Source of the DNA: Paraburkholderia phosphatilytica
Lineage (GTDB): Bacteria; Pseudomonadota; Gammaproteobacteria; Burkholderiales; Burkholderiaceae
Reading direction: 5' to 3'
Assembly (NCBI RefSeq): GCF_003443895.1
Contig: NZ_QQOA01000021.1
Location: 1-64,000, forward strand
Length of the DNA stretch: 64,000 nt
The notes under the pieces are model-generated. The model was given only the letters and a program-made list of their open reading frames with translations, was not told where the DNA came from and did not search any database. A program made the translations under genes and the position numbers. Below are positions 8,534 through 17,075 of the stretch, piece after piece (position 1 is the first letter of the stretch; the number at the start of each line of letters is the position of its first letter).

Positions 8534-8581
8534 ATTTCCGTAAATCGACCTGAAATGCGTCATTTCCGTAGATACGGAAAT
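8534..8581. promoter_or_regulatory. ATTTCCGTA repeat cluster, probable transcription factor site
   Basis: ATTTCCGTA occurs at 8534-8542 and 8562-8570 in direct orientation and as its reverse complement TACGGAAAT at 8573-8581. The last two form a perfect 9-bp inverted repeat with a 2-bp centre (ATTTCCGTAGATACGGAAAT). The direct copies are 28 bp apart. The cluster lies 225-270 bp upstream of the FeeM-type gene and about 370 bp from the response regulator start. Confidence 0.55.
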
Positions 8582-8634
8582 CAACTGAAACGAGAAGTAA
8601 GTTCGCGTGTTCCATCTATGCCAGTCCGAATAAG

Positions 8635-8662
8635 CTCTGGAAATCTCGCGAACCAGAGTTTT
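8635..8662 (+). terminator. Possible terminator-like hairpin in the FeeM upstream region
   Basis: CTCTGG (8635-8640) pairs with CCAGAG (8653-8658) across a 12-nt loop and is followed by TTTT. The stem is short for an intrinsic terminator. It could instead be an attenuator in a long 5' leader of the downstream gene. Confidence 0.3.
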
Positions 8663-8805
8663 AAACGCCGGCACTCCATTTTTTAACAGAACCACGATGC
8701 TCCGCGCGTTGGTGTTCGTGAGAATCTAGTTTGTCGCGCTAGAAAACGGCCCCCGCCAATTCGAAAGCGACACACTTTTCCACGCTTATTTAATGGGGCT
8801 TCAAA

Positions 8806-9591
8806 ATGGACCGAATCGATCCCGTCGTTCTGACGCAAAATACCGGGGATACCACGACCGGAAATAATTACATCTTCGATCAGAGCATCATCAAGAAAAC
8901 CGAAAGGTTGCCGTTTACGATAAAAGTGGTAACCGGACTTGCGGATCTCGAGAAAGCCGTCGACATGCGGCGCGCCGCCTACCGCCGGCATCTGCCGGAG
9001 TTCGCGGACAGCATGGCGGTCGAGGCCGCTGATGAAGCGCCCGGCACGGTGGTGCTGCTCGCGGAGTCGCGGCTGGACGGCGGCCCGCTCGGCACAATGC
9101 GGATCCAGACCAATGCGTTCGGTCCGCTCGCGGTCGAGCAGTCGATCCACCTGCCGGAGTGGCTGGGCGAGGCGCGGCTCGCGGAGGCGACGCGGCTGGG
9201 GGTGGCAGGCGGGATGACAGGACGGATGGTGAAGGTGGCGCTCTGCAAGGCGCTCTTCATGTTTTGCGGACAGAACGGGGTGGACTGGATGGTGATCACG
9301 GCGCGCGCGCCGCTCGACCGCGAGTACGAAGCGATGCTGTTCGGCGACGTCTACGGCCAGAACGAATTCCTGCCGATGGCGCACGTCGGCGGGCTCGCGC
9401 ACCGGGTGATGGCGAAGCCGGTGGCCGCGGCGCGCCGGCGCTGGGCGGAAGTCAGCCATCCGCTCTTCGGCTTCGTGTTCGAGACGTACCATCCGGACAT
9501 CGACGTGAGCGTGCCGGGCGCGGACGCGCCATCCGCGATCCGGAACGGCGCGGTGGCGGGTCTGGTACCGCAACACGCTGCGCTGGCCTGA
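8806..9591 (+). CDS. FeeM-type N-acyl amino acid synthase-like GNAT acyltransferase
   Basis: A 261-residue protein resembling the catalytic core of N-acyl amino acid synthases (FeeM), which are structurally related to acyl-homoserine lactone synthases. The family pattern is visible: an early VDMRRAAYRRHLPE, the central GTMRIQTNAFGPL, and the conserved EATRLGVAG followed by a helix (MVKVALCKALFMFC) that would line the acyl-binding groove. FeeM-type enzymes transfer an acyl chain from acyl-ACP to an amino acid. Substrate assignment here is inference. The gene follows a long regulatory region and precedes a GGDEF/EAL protein on the same strand. Confidence 0.78.
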   Translation: MDRIDPVVLTQNTGDTTTGNNYIFDQSIIKKTERLPFTIKVVTGLADLEKAVDMRRAAYRRHLPEFADSMAVEAADEAPGTVVLLAESRLDGGPLGTMRIQTNAFGPLAVEQSIHLPEWLGEARLAEATRLGVAGGMTGRMVKVALCKALFMFCGQNGVDWMVITARAPLDREYEAMLFGDVYGQNEFLPMAHVGGLAHRVMAKPVAAARRRWAEVSHPLFGFVFETYHPDIDVSVPGADAPSAIRNGAVAGLVPQHAALA

Positions 9592-9656
9592 CGGCCAGGC
9601 CAGCGGAGACCGGCGCAAGCCGGTTCGGGTGTCCGCCCGACGCAATTCGGGCGGAC
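9583..9656 (+). other. Three consecutive stem-loops after the FeeM-type gene
   Basis: CTGGCC/GGCCAG (9583-9588/9593-9598) frames the stop codon. ACCGGC/GCCGGT (9609-9614/9619-9624) is closed by a GCAA tetraloop. GTCCGCCCGA/TCGGGCGGAC (9631-9640/9647-9656) is a perfect 10-bp stem with a 6-nt loop. None has a T tract, so an intrinsic terminator is not obvious. The array may stabilise the upstream mRNA 3' end or attenuate transcription into the GGDEF/EAL gene. Confidence 0.5.
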
Positions 9657-9774
9657 AATGGGTGTTCAGCTGGATGTGCAACGGAATGGGCAGCAAGCGT
9701 AGTGGCTTCGGCGCGGATGTGCCTGCCGTGCCGACGATGGCGGGAATAATTTGACGTTACCAGGACTGGCATCT

Positions 9775-12753
9775 ATGGGGTCAGCGCAAAGGATGGCACG
9801 GATCAAACGAGCGTTTCGGGACCGCCTGACCGGCTGGCTGTTCCAGCGGTTTTCGGTCTACGTCGCGCCGTTCGTGATCGCGCTGGGTACGCTCGGCGTG
9901 CTGTTGTGGGCGCCGCACGAGTTCGACACGACGGGCGCGGTCAAGCTCGCGTTCCCGGTCGTGGCCGACCCGGGCGCCTCGCTGCAGCCCGCCGACGCGC
10001 TCGCGCGCCTGCGCGGCGCCGCGCATGCCACGCAGCCCACCCGCTTCAGCACGCATCTGGCCGAGACGCCGTTCTGGTTCCTGCTCGCGGCGCCGTCGAA
10101 CCCGCCGCTCCCAGGCGAAGGCAGCACCTTCCTCGAAATGCCGTCGCGCCACGCGCAGACGCTGTCGTGCTGGCGCACCGCGCCCGATCTCAAGCTGCTC
10201 GGCAACGCCGACCGGCACGGCGTGACGGGCGAAATGCGCTTCAACAAGGCCGGTTTCGCGCTCAAGCTCGACGCAGCCGACGCGCACACGCCGATTCTCT
10301 GCCGCAGCACGTTTTCCGGCCCCGCCTACATCACCGCCGAAGCATCGAGCGGCGAAAAACTCGTCGAGTCGACGCTCGACTTCCAGCAAAGCGCGTCGCT
10401 GATCACCGGCGGCCTGCTGACGCTCGCGCTCTTCGTGTTCGTGACCGCGATCATCAACCGCGAGTGGACGTACGTGATCTTCGCCGCGTGGCTCGTCGGC
10501 AATCTTCGCCTGTCCGCCAACGCGATGGGCTTCGATACCGAATGGATGGGCCGCCTGATTCCGGCCGGCCATATCGCGCTGCTGCGGGAATTCACGTTCG
10601 CCGCGTACTACGTGCTGACCACCACGCTCTTCATGGAGCTGTTCCGCCGCGAGCTCAAGACGATGGGCCTGCGCTGGAGCATGCGCGCGGTCCGTTACGG
10701 CGGCTGCCTGCTGATGGCCGCCGCGTTCACGCTCGATTACGCGCACTTCATTCCGGTGCTGTGGACGCTCGGCTCGTTCGGCGCGCTCGTGCTGATCTAT
10801 TTCCTCGCGCAGCTCGTCATCAAGGCGCGCTCGCGCACGGTGATGTGGTACGTCGCGTCGATGGCCGTGGTGCTGTTCGCGACGCTGTCCGAAGTGCTCG
10901 CCGCCGCGTTCGGCTGGAAGGCGCTCGCGGGCGGACTCTCGCCCGTCGTCACCGCGCTGTCGTCGAGCATGCTGGCCGCCTTCGCGATCGCCGAGAAGGT
11001 GCGCGAGGAACGCGAGCGCCGCCGCCAGATGCAGATCGAGCTGCGCAATACGTATGACGTAACGCCGATCGGCCTCTTCACGCTGAACGGCGAAGGCTGC
11101 TTCATCCGCGCGAACCCCGCGCTGCACGCGATGCTGGGTCTGCCGCAGCAGGAGTACGGCAGCCATCGCTGGGACCGCTACTTCGAGCCGGGCGCATGGC
11201 AGGCGCTTTCCAACCTGCTGAGCCGCGACGATTCCGCGTCGATCGAGATCGAAGGCGCGGCGGGCGCTGAAACGGAATTGCGACGCTACTCGATGCGCGC
11301 GATCCGCGCGAACGGCTTCATCGAAGGCTCGCTGGAGGATGTGACCGACCGCGCGAAGGCCGTCGAGCGGCTGCACTTCCTCGCCGAGCACGATCCGCTC
11401 ACCGGCCTCCTGAACCGCCGCGGCATCGAGCATGCGATCGGCCGGCAGAGCGCCGAAGACGCACCGTGGGCGCTCGCGTATCTCGATCTCGACCGCTTCA
11501 AGCTGATCAACGACCTGTTCGGCCACCGCACCGGCGACGAAGTGCTGCGCCACGTCGCCGCGCGGCTCGTCGAACGGCTCGGCAGCCGCGTGCCGGTCGG
11601 GCGGATCGGCGGCGACGAATTCGTCTGCGTGCTGGCGGGCATGTCGATCGACGATGCGATCGCGCGTTGCCGCGAACTCGTCGGCGCGCTGAATTCGGCA
11701 CCGTTCCATCTCGGCACGCGCGCGTTCCAGGTGAAGGGGTCGATCGGTGTGGTGGAATGCTCGCAGGGTGAGCGGATCCAGGATGCGCTCGCGTATGCAG
11801 ACCGCGCGTGTCGCGCGGCGAAGCGCGGCGGCAACGCGCGCCTCGTTGCGCTGCGCAAGGGCGCGCCGACCTTCGAGGAACGCGCCGCCGAAATCGGCCT
11901 GATCGAAGCGCTCGGCCAGAGCCGGCTGCCCGATGGCCTGTTCCTTGTGATGCAGCCGATCATGTCGATGCGCGCGCCCAGCGAAGCGCTCGATTTCGAA
12001 GTGCTGCTGCGCCTGCGCGCGCCCGACGGCTCCGTCACCACGGCGGCGAAACTGATCGCCGCCGCCGAAGACTCCGGCAATATCACCGCGATCGACCGCT
12101 GGGTGCTGACCACGACGCTCGCGTGGATCAGCGCGAACCGCGCGTCGCTTCGCAGCACCTGCTTCATCTGCGTGAACCTGAGCGGCGGGTCGCTGAACGA
12201 CGAGCAGTTCCTCGACGAGCTGTTCGCGCTGTTCTCGCACCACGAGGACGTGATCCGCTACCTGTGTCTCGAGATCACCGAGAGCGTCGCGCTGCACGAT
12301 CTGGAGAACACGCAGCGGTTCATTGCGCGCGTGCACGACATGGGCGCGAAGATCGCGATCGACGACTTCGGCGCGGGCCAGACGTCGTTCCGCTACCTGA
12401 AGGAGCTCTCCGCGGATGCGCTGAAGATCGACGGCGCATTCGTGCGGACGATGTGCAAGCATCCCGCCGACACCGCGATCGTCGAGGCGATCGTCACGCT
12501 CGCGCGCAATCTCGGCATGCGCAGCATCGCGGAATGGGTCGAGGACATCGACACGCTGCGCGCGCTGAAGGAGATCGGCGTCGACTACGTGCAGGGTTTC
12601 GCGATCGCGCAGCCGCAGGAAGCGAAGGCGATTCTCGAAGCGAAATCCGTTGCGGACTTCGCGACCAGCCCGGAGCTGCAACGCTATCTGGAAACGCAGC
12701 GGACGCTGCCGCGCGGCATCGGCAGCCGGCGCACCGAGCGCGAGAATGTGTGA
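9775..12753 (+). CDS. Membrane 7TM-PAS-GGDEF-EAL cyclic-di-GMP enzyme
   Basis: A protein of about 992 residues. Order: a membrane helix near residues 20-42, a periplasmic region to about 205, six to seven further helices (about 210-410), a PAS domain (about 425-525), GGDEF (about 540-695) and EAL (about 715-965). The cyclase site RIGGDEF is intact, but no RxxD inhibitory site precedes it. The phosphodiesterase half has EVLLRL, the conserved asparagine in CVNLSGGSL, LEITESVA, IDDFGAGQTSF and LKIDGAFV, so it is probably active. ATG 9775 with AGGA upstream is preferred; TTG 9751 and ATG 9793 are alternatives. Confidence 0.92.
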   Translation: MGSAQRMARIKRAFRDRLTGWLFQRFSVYVAPFVIALGTLGVLLWAPHEFDTTGAVKLAFPVVADPGASLQPADALARLRGAAHATQPTRFSTHLAETPFWFLLAAPSNPPLPGEGSTFLEMPSRHAQTLSCWRTAPDLKLLGNADRHGVTGEMRFNKAGFALKLDAADAHTPILCRSTFSGPAYITAEASSGEKLVESTLDFQQSASLITGGLLTLALFVFVTAIINREWTYVIFAAWLVGNLRLSANAMGFDTEWMGRLIPAGHIALLREFTFAAYYVLTTTLFMELFRRELKTMGLRWSMRAVRYGGCLLMAAAFTLDYAHFIPVLWTLGSFGALVLIYFLAQLVIKARSRTVMWYVASMAVVLFATLSEVLAAAFGWKALAGGLSPVVTALSSSMLAAFAIAEKVREERERRRQMQIELRNTYDVTPIGLFTLNGEGCFIRANPALHAMLGLPQQEYGSHRWDRYFEPGAWQALSNLLSRDDSASIEIEGAAGAETELRRYSMRAIRANGFIEGSLEDVTDRAKAVERLHFLAEHDPLTGLLNRRGIEHAIGRQSAEDAPWALAYLDLDRFKLINDLFGHRTGDEVLRHVAARLVERLGSRVPVGRIGGDEFVCVLAGMSIDDAIARCRELVGALNSAPFHLGTRAFQVKGSIGVVECSQGERIQDALAYADRACRAAKRGGNARLVALRKGAPTFEERAAEIGLIEALGQSRLPDGLFLVMQPIMSMRAPSEALDFEVLLRLRAPDGSVTTAAKLIAAAEDSGNITAIDRWVLTTTLAWISANRASLRSTCFICVNLSGGSLNDEQFLDELFALFSHHEDVIRYLCLEITESVALHDLENTQRFIARVHDMGAKIAIDDFGAGQTSFRYLKELSADALKIDGAFVRTMCKHPADTAIVEAIVTLARNLGMRSIAEWVEDIDTLRALKEIGVDYVQGFAIAQPQEAKAILEAKSVADFATSPELQRYLETQRTLPRGIGSRRTERENV

Positions 12754-12781
12754 GTGCGTGTGACTGCGCGTGTGACTGCGC

Positions 12782-12812
12782 ATCTGACCGCGGACATCAC
12801 CGCGCGTCAGAT
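12782..12812. terminator. Hairpin between convergent genes, possible bidirectional terminator
   Basis: ATCTGAC-CGCGG (12782-12793) pairs with CCGCG-C-GTCAGAT (12800-12812), a 12-bp stem with one bulged C and a 6-nt loop. It lies between the convergent GGDEF/EAL and bestrophin genes. It lacks a clear T tract on either strand. A degenerate TGACTGCGC repeat of about 12 bp runs into it from the upstream stop codon. Confidence 0.42.
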
Positions 12813-12820
12813 TAAACCGC

Positions 12821-13705
12821 TTACCAGAGCACGCCCTTCTCCGGCTGCATCGGCTTGAGCTCGTGCGCATCGCTCAGGCCGTCGCGCAGATCGATTTCGA
12901 TCACGCGCGTGAGCGCGCTCATCGGCACGTCGTTGACGGTGTTGTCGAACGGATGCTCCATGTCGTTGCCGATCTGCAGCAGCGCGAGAAACAGGAAGCC
13001 GACCACGGTCGAGCCGAGCGGCGTGAAAATCCCCAGCGTATCGACGAGCCCCACCGGCAGCAGGATGCAGAACACGTGCGTGAAGATCGCCGGATAGGAC
13101 GCGTACTGCTGCGGAAACGGCGTATTGCGGATGCGCTCCATGCCGCCCTGCGCATTCGTCAGCTCACGCAGCGTGTGTTCGAGCGCGGCGATCTGGATGT
13201 TGTCGAGCCGCGCTTCGTCGCGCAGCAGCGCGGCGCTGCCGAGCAGGATCGCATTCGGCACATTGGCCACCGTTTTCAGGCGCTCGCATTCGTCTGGCGC
13301 GAGATACACGGCTAGCGTCTCCCACGGCGGCTGGCGGCGCAGATGCAGGCGCAGCGCGTGCGCGTACGCGATCTGCCGCAGCGTCAGGCGACGGCACAGG
13401 TTGCTGCCATCCTTCGGCAGCATCATCTGCAGTTCGCGCGCGAAGCTGCGCGACTGGTTGATGAACGCGCCCCACAGCGTGCGCGCTTCCCACCAGCGCG
13501 CGTACGCCGACGAATTGCGAAACGTCAGATAGATCACGATCGCCGAGCCGAGCAGCGGCAACGGCAGCGTCGGAAAGCGGACCCGGTAGCCGAGCGGACC
13601 GAGCCACGCGATGGTGACGATCACATCCCAGATGAACAGATACGCGAGCGGCCGCCCGACGTAGACGAGAACCTGCGCGAGCCGGACCCGCCCCGGCAGG
13701 ATCAC
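12821..13705 (-). CDS. Bestrophin-family (UPF0187) anion channel
   Basis: A 294-residue membrane protein of the bacterial bestrophin family. Family features seen: an N-terminal helix pair with YLFIWDVIVTIAWLGPLG, the signature RNSSAYARWWEARTLWG, and a C-terminal part with PFDNTVNDVPM resembling the acidic cluster that gates bestrophins. It starts at GTG 13705, which overlaps the carbonic anhydrase stop by GTGA, so the genes are translationally coupled. Bestrophins conduct chloride and bicarbonate (some bacterial ones conduct sodium). Coupling to a carbonic anhydrase makes bicarbonate the likely ion, as an inference. Confidence 0.9.
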   Translation of the reverse strand: MILPGRVRLAQVLVYVGRPLAYLFIWDVIVTIAWLGPLGYRVRFPTLPLPLLGSAIVIYLTFRNSSAYARWWEARTLWGAFINQSRSFARELQMMLPKDGSNLCRRLTLRQIAYAHALRLHLRRQPPWETLAVYLAPDECERLKTVANVPNAILLGSAALLRDEARLDNIQIAALEHTLRELTNAQGGMERIRNTPFPQQYASYPAIFTHVFCILLPVGLVDTLGIFTPLGSTVVGFLFLALLQIGNDMEHPFDNTVNDVPMSALTRVIEIDLRDGLSDAHELKPMQPEKGVLW

Positions 13706-14403
13706 GTTCCGGTCTCGCTCTCGAGACGCGCGCGCGCATCGTCGAGACTCTCGAAATGGTCCTCGCGGTCGTCGTACACCGTCACCGTGCCGTGTCCGAT
13801 GTCGTACACCCAGCCCTGCAACGCGAGCTTGCCCTGCGCGAGCCGCGCGGCCACCGCCGGATGCGTGCGCAGATGCGTCAGCTGCAGACGCACGTTCTCC
13901 TCCACCAGCGCCTGCACGAGGTGATCGGCGCCGATGCCGCGCGTCATTACGACGCTGCGCGCCGCTTCCGCGTTGCGCAGCCACGCCTGCACGGTCGGCA
14001 TGTCCTCGACGGCCGCGACGCCCGACGCGAGCCCTTTCATCGCGCCGCAATCGGTATGGCCGCACAGCACGATCTGCTGCACGCCGAGCGCGGCCACCGC
14101 ATACTCGACCACCGCCGACACGCCGCCGAGCATCTCGCCATACCCCGGCACGATGTTGCCGATGTTGCGGCACACGAACAGTTCGCCGGGACCGGTGCGC
14201 GTGATCATCTCGGGCGAGATGCGCGAATCGGCGCAGGTGATGAACAGCGTATGCGGACTCTGGCCGCGCGCGAGGTTGCGGAACAGCGCCTCGCTGTCGG
14301 GAAAGACCTGGCGCGCGAACTCGTCGACGCCGTCCAGCAGGTACAGAAGATCCGGCGAATCGCGATCCGCGCGGCGTTCGTTCAAGGAGCGATCGTTCGA
14401 CAT
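13702..14403 (-). CDS. Beta-class carbonic anhydrase
   Basis: A 233-residue enzyme interconverting CO2 and bicarbonate. Zinc ligands and the catalytic dyad are visible: Cys57, Asp59 and Arg61 in ITCADSRIS, and His116 and Cys119 in GHTDCGAM. It has the size of the Can-type cytoplasmic enzyme. It is the first gene of a two-gene operon with a bestrophin channel, overlapping by four bases. Together they could supply or dissipate bicarbonate or pH across the inner membrane. Confidence 0.95.
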   Translation of the reverse strand: MSNDRSLNERRADRDSPDLLYLLDGVDEFARQVFPDSEALFRNLARGQSPHTLFITCADSRISPEMITRTGPGELFVCRNIGNIVPGYGEMLGGVSAVVEYAVAALGVQQIVLCGHTDCGAMKGLASGVAAVEDMPTVQAWLRNAEAARSVVMTRGIGADHLVQALVEENVRLQLTHLRTHPAVAARLAQGKLALQGWVYDIGHGTVTVYDDREDHFESLDDARARLESETGT

Positions 14404-14561
14404 GGCAACCTGCGAAGTCGTTGAGCGGAAAGAACGCCGCTGACGGAGGAAAGTTTGAGCCCGCTACCGGCTGCCTGTGTGACCGCGAGTGTGTCGCCGC
14501 GTGTCGTGGATGCGGCGCATGGAGACGATCGCATGGAGACGGATGCGAGGCGGGCGCGCCA

Positions 14562-17075
14562 TCACCCGCGCGCGCCCGCGAGCCCCAGCAGGCCTTCGAG
14601 TTCCTGCAGACCGACCGGCTTGGTCAGATGCAGATCGAAGCCCGCGGCCTGGGTGCGAACCCGGTCTTCGCTGGTGCCGAGCCCCGTCATCGCGGCGACC
14701 ACCGCACCGCCCTCGCCCAGCGCCTCGCGGATGAACGGCAAGGCCTCGAAGCCCGTCATGCCCGGCATCGACAGATCGAGCAGCACGAGGTCCGGCTGCA
14801 GCTCGCGCGCGAGCGCGATCGCCGCGCCGCCGTCGTACACCGCGTGCGATTCATGACCCAGCACCTGCACCAGCGTCGCCATGCTGTCGGCGGAATCGAC
14901 GTTGTCGTCGACCACCATCACCTTGAGGCCGCCCTGCCGCATCGAGACCATATCGGGACCGGGCGGCCGCTCAGCCGCGACCGGCCGGTCGAGTTCCGGC
15001 AGCCACACCGTGAACACGCTGCCCTTGCCGCGCCCTTCGCTGTGCGCATCGATGTGTCCGCCGTGCAGATCGACGATCGCGCGCGCCAGCGTCAGGCCGA
15101 TACCGAGACCGCTCTTGTCCGACTGTTCGTCGGGCGGCGTTTCCTGCACGAACAGGTTGAAGACCGCATCGATCGCGTCGTGATCGATGCCGCGCCCCGG
15201 ATCCTTCACACGGATCGCGAGCAGCCGGTCCGAGCGGAACACCTCGAGCGCGATCGTCGCGCCGGTCGGGCTGAACTTCGACGCGTTGTTCAGCAGGTTC
15301 TGCACGACCTGCACCATCCGCGTCAGATCGCCTTCGATGTAGAGCGGCGCGTCCGGCATCGACACCGTCAGCGACTGATCGCGCGCCGCGAGCAGCGGCG
15401 TGCTGCCCTCCACGCTCAGTTGCGCGATCTCCTGCACGGACACCGGCTTCGGTTCGATCCGCACGCGCCCGAGCGTCACGCGGCCGGCGTCGAGCAGGTC
15501 GTCGACGAGCCGCGTCAGATGCGACAGTTGCCGGTCGATCAGCGCATGTTCGGGCGCGAAGCCTTCGAGATCCGACGATTTGAGCTGCAGCATGCTGACC
15601 GCGTTGCGCAGCGGCGCGAGCGGATTGCGCAGCTCGTGGCCGAGCAGCGCGAGGAACTGGCTCATCCGCTGGCTCGACGCTTCGAGTTCTTCCAGGCGCC
15701 GGCGCCGCGACATGTCGCGGGTGATCTTCGCGAAGCCCTGCAGCGTGCCGTCCGAATCGCGCAGCGCGGTGGTGATGATGTTGGCCCAGAAGATCGTGCC
15801 GTTCTTGCGCACGCGCCACTCTTCCTTCTCGATACGTCCCTGGCGCGCCGCCTCTTCGAGATCGTGCGCGGGGCGGCCCGCTTCGACGTCTTCCGGCGTG
15901 TAGAAGAGCGCCGACGCACGGCCGAGAACCTCTTCCGCCGCATAGCCCATCACGCGAGACGCGCCCGCGCTCCAAGTCGTGATGCGGCCGTTCGCATCGA
16001 GCATCGTGATCGCGTAGTCCTTGATCGCATCGACGAGCACACGGAAGCGCTTGTCGAGTTCTTCCGCATTCATGCGCTCGGTGATGTCGCGCACGAAGTA
16101 CGCGAGCTCCGCGTTACCGTCGAACGTGACGGGACACAGCGAGATCTCCGCCGGGAATTCGCTGAGATCGTGCCGGCACGCGACGAGCTGGCTGCGCCAG
16201 CGGCGCTCGCCGAGATTGGTGGCATCGCGGAACACGTCGAGCTGCGCGTAGTGCGCCTTGAAGCGTGCCGGAAACAGCGTGTCGAGAATCGGCCGCCCCA
16301 TCACCTCGCCGCGCGCAAAGCCGAAGGTGCGCGTCGCGGCGTCGTTCCAGTCGATGATGATGCCGTGCGCGTCCGTGCAGACGAACGCGTCGTGGGTGGT
16401 GTCGAGCACGAGACGGCGGCGCCGCAGCGAGGCTTCGAGCTTGCTGTCCGCCGCTTCGCGCAGGCTGATTTCAGTGCGCAGCCGCGCGATCGTGATGGTG
16501 TTCTGCTCGATCAGCGTGCGGTTCTCGGCGAACACGCGCTGATGCGCCATGCCCGACGCGACGAGCGAAGTGATCATCTGCAGCGTGTCGATGTCGTCCT
16601 CGCCGAAGGCCGCCACTTCGGACGCCATCAGCTTGACGACGCCCGCCACCTCCGCCTGGTACTGCAGCGGCGCGACGATCATCGATACCGCGCCGACCCG
16701 TCTGCATGCGTCGGCATCGACGCGCGGGTCGTTCGACGTATCGCTGCTGTACAGCAGATGCTTTTCGAGCGAGCACAGTCCTGAAAGACTGCCCTCGCGC
16801 TTCAGCCGCAGACCGACGTGATGCGCGATCGTGCCGCTGCATGCGCGATACACCATGTCTTCGCCGTCCACCCACTCGATCACCGACGCATGCGCGGCCG
16901 GCACGAGTTCGAGCAGCGCATCGGTCACCACGGAGAGAAAGCGGTCGAGATCGAGCCTCGCCGCGGCGATGCGCGAATGCGCTTCGATCAGCCGCCGCAA
17001 ACGCGCGTTTGCCGCGTGCTCCCGGCTGAGCGGTGAAGTGTTGTCGGTCGTATCGACCTGATCGTTCCTTGTCAT
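14562..17075 (-). CDS. Hybrid sensor histidine kinase (GAF-PAS-PAS-HisKA-HATPase-REC)
   Basis: An 837-residue soluble hybrid kinase. From ATG 17075 (GGAG nine bases upstream): GAF domain about residues 40-190, PAS about 215-340, PAS about 345-460, HisKA with the phosphoacceptor His480 in LLGHELRNPLAPLRN, HATPase (VQNLLNNASKFSPTG, GLGIGLTLARAIVDLHGG), and a C-terminal receiver (VVDDNVDSADSMATL, LVLLDLSMPGMTG). No transmembrane segment is seen, so the signal is cytoplasmic, perhaps redox, light or a small ligand. No DNA-binding partner is adjacent. Confidence 0.94.
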   Translation of the reverse strand: MTRNDQVDTTDNTSPLSREHAANARLRRLIEAHSRIAAARLDLDRFLSVVTDALLELVPAAHASVIEWVDGEDMVYRACSGTIAHHVGLRLKREGSLSGLCSLEKHLLYSSDTSNDPRVDADACRRVGAVSMIVAPLQYQAEVAGVVKLMASEVAAFGEDDIDTLQMITSLVASGMAHQRVFAENRTLIEQNTITIARLRTEISLREAADSKLEASLRRRRLVLDTTHDAFVCTDAHGIIIDWNDAATRTFGFARGEVMGRPILDTLFPARFKAHYAQLDVFRDATNLGERRWRSQLVACRHDLSEFPAEISLCPVTFDGNAELAYFVRDITERMNAEELDKRFRVLVDAIKDYAITMLDANGRITTWSAGASRVMGYAAEEVLGRASALFYTPEDVEAGRPAHDLEEAARQGRIEKEEWRVRKNGTIFWANIITTALRDSDGTLQGFAKITRDMSRRRRLEELEASSQRMSQFLALLGHELRNPLAPLRNAVSMLQLKSSDLEGFAPEHALIDRQLSHLTRLVDDLLDAGRVTLGRVRIEPKPVSVQEIAQLSVEGSTPLLAARDQSLTVSMPDAPLYIEGDLTRMVQVVQNLLNNASKFSPTGATIALEVFRSDRLLAIRVKDPGRGIDHDAIDAVFNLFVQETPPDEQSDKSGLGIGLTLARAIVDLHGGHIDAHSEGRGKGSVFTVWLPELDRPVAAERPPGPDMVSMRQGGLKVMVVDDNVDSADSMATLVQVLGHESHAVYDGGAAIALARELQPDLVLLDLSMPGMTGFEALPFIREALGEGGAVVAAMTGLGTSEDRVRTQAAGFDLHLTKPVGLQELEGLLGLAGARG

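Larger units (their letters stand above)
8167..8805. other. 639-bp intergenic regulatory region, AT-richer than its surroundings
   Basis: No convincing coding frame was found here; short frames in it lack codon bias and start signals. It separates a divergent response regulator gene from the FeeM-type gene. It holds three ATTTCCGTA elements (8534-8581), a hairpin with a following TTTT (8635-8662), and AT-rich stretches near 8680-8730 that could carry promoters. The FeeM gene has a modest GGGG ribosome binding site at about 8794-8797. Confidence 0.6.

Noticed and set aside
9631..9656. Intrinsic terminator between the FeeM and GGDEF/EAL genes
   Set aside because: The 10-bp stem is strong but followed by AATGGGTG, not a T tract. 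It is reported as a structured element instead.
9781..12870. A very long open frame (over 1000 codons) antisense to the GGDEF/EAL gene
   Set aside because: It has arginine-rich composition and no recognisable domain, while the opposite strand encodes clear GGDEF and EAL motifs. In GC-rich DNA such frames arise by codon bias.
14421..16784. A long plus-strand frame across the hybrid histidine kinase
   Set aside because: Low-complexity Arg/His/Ala translation with no family. The minus strand carries intact GAF, PAS, HisKA and receiver motifs.
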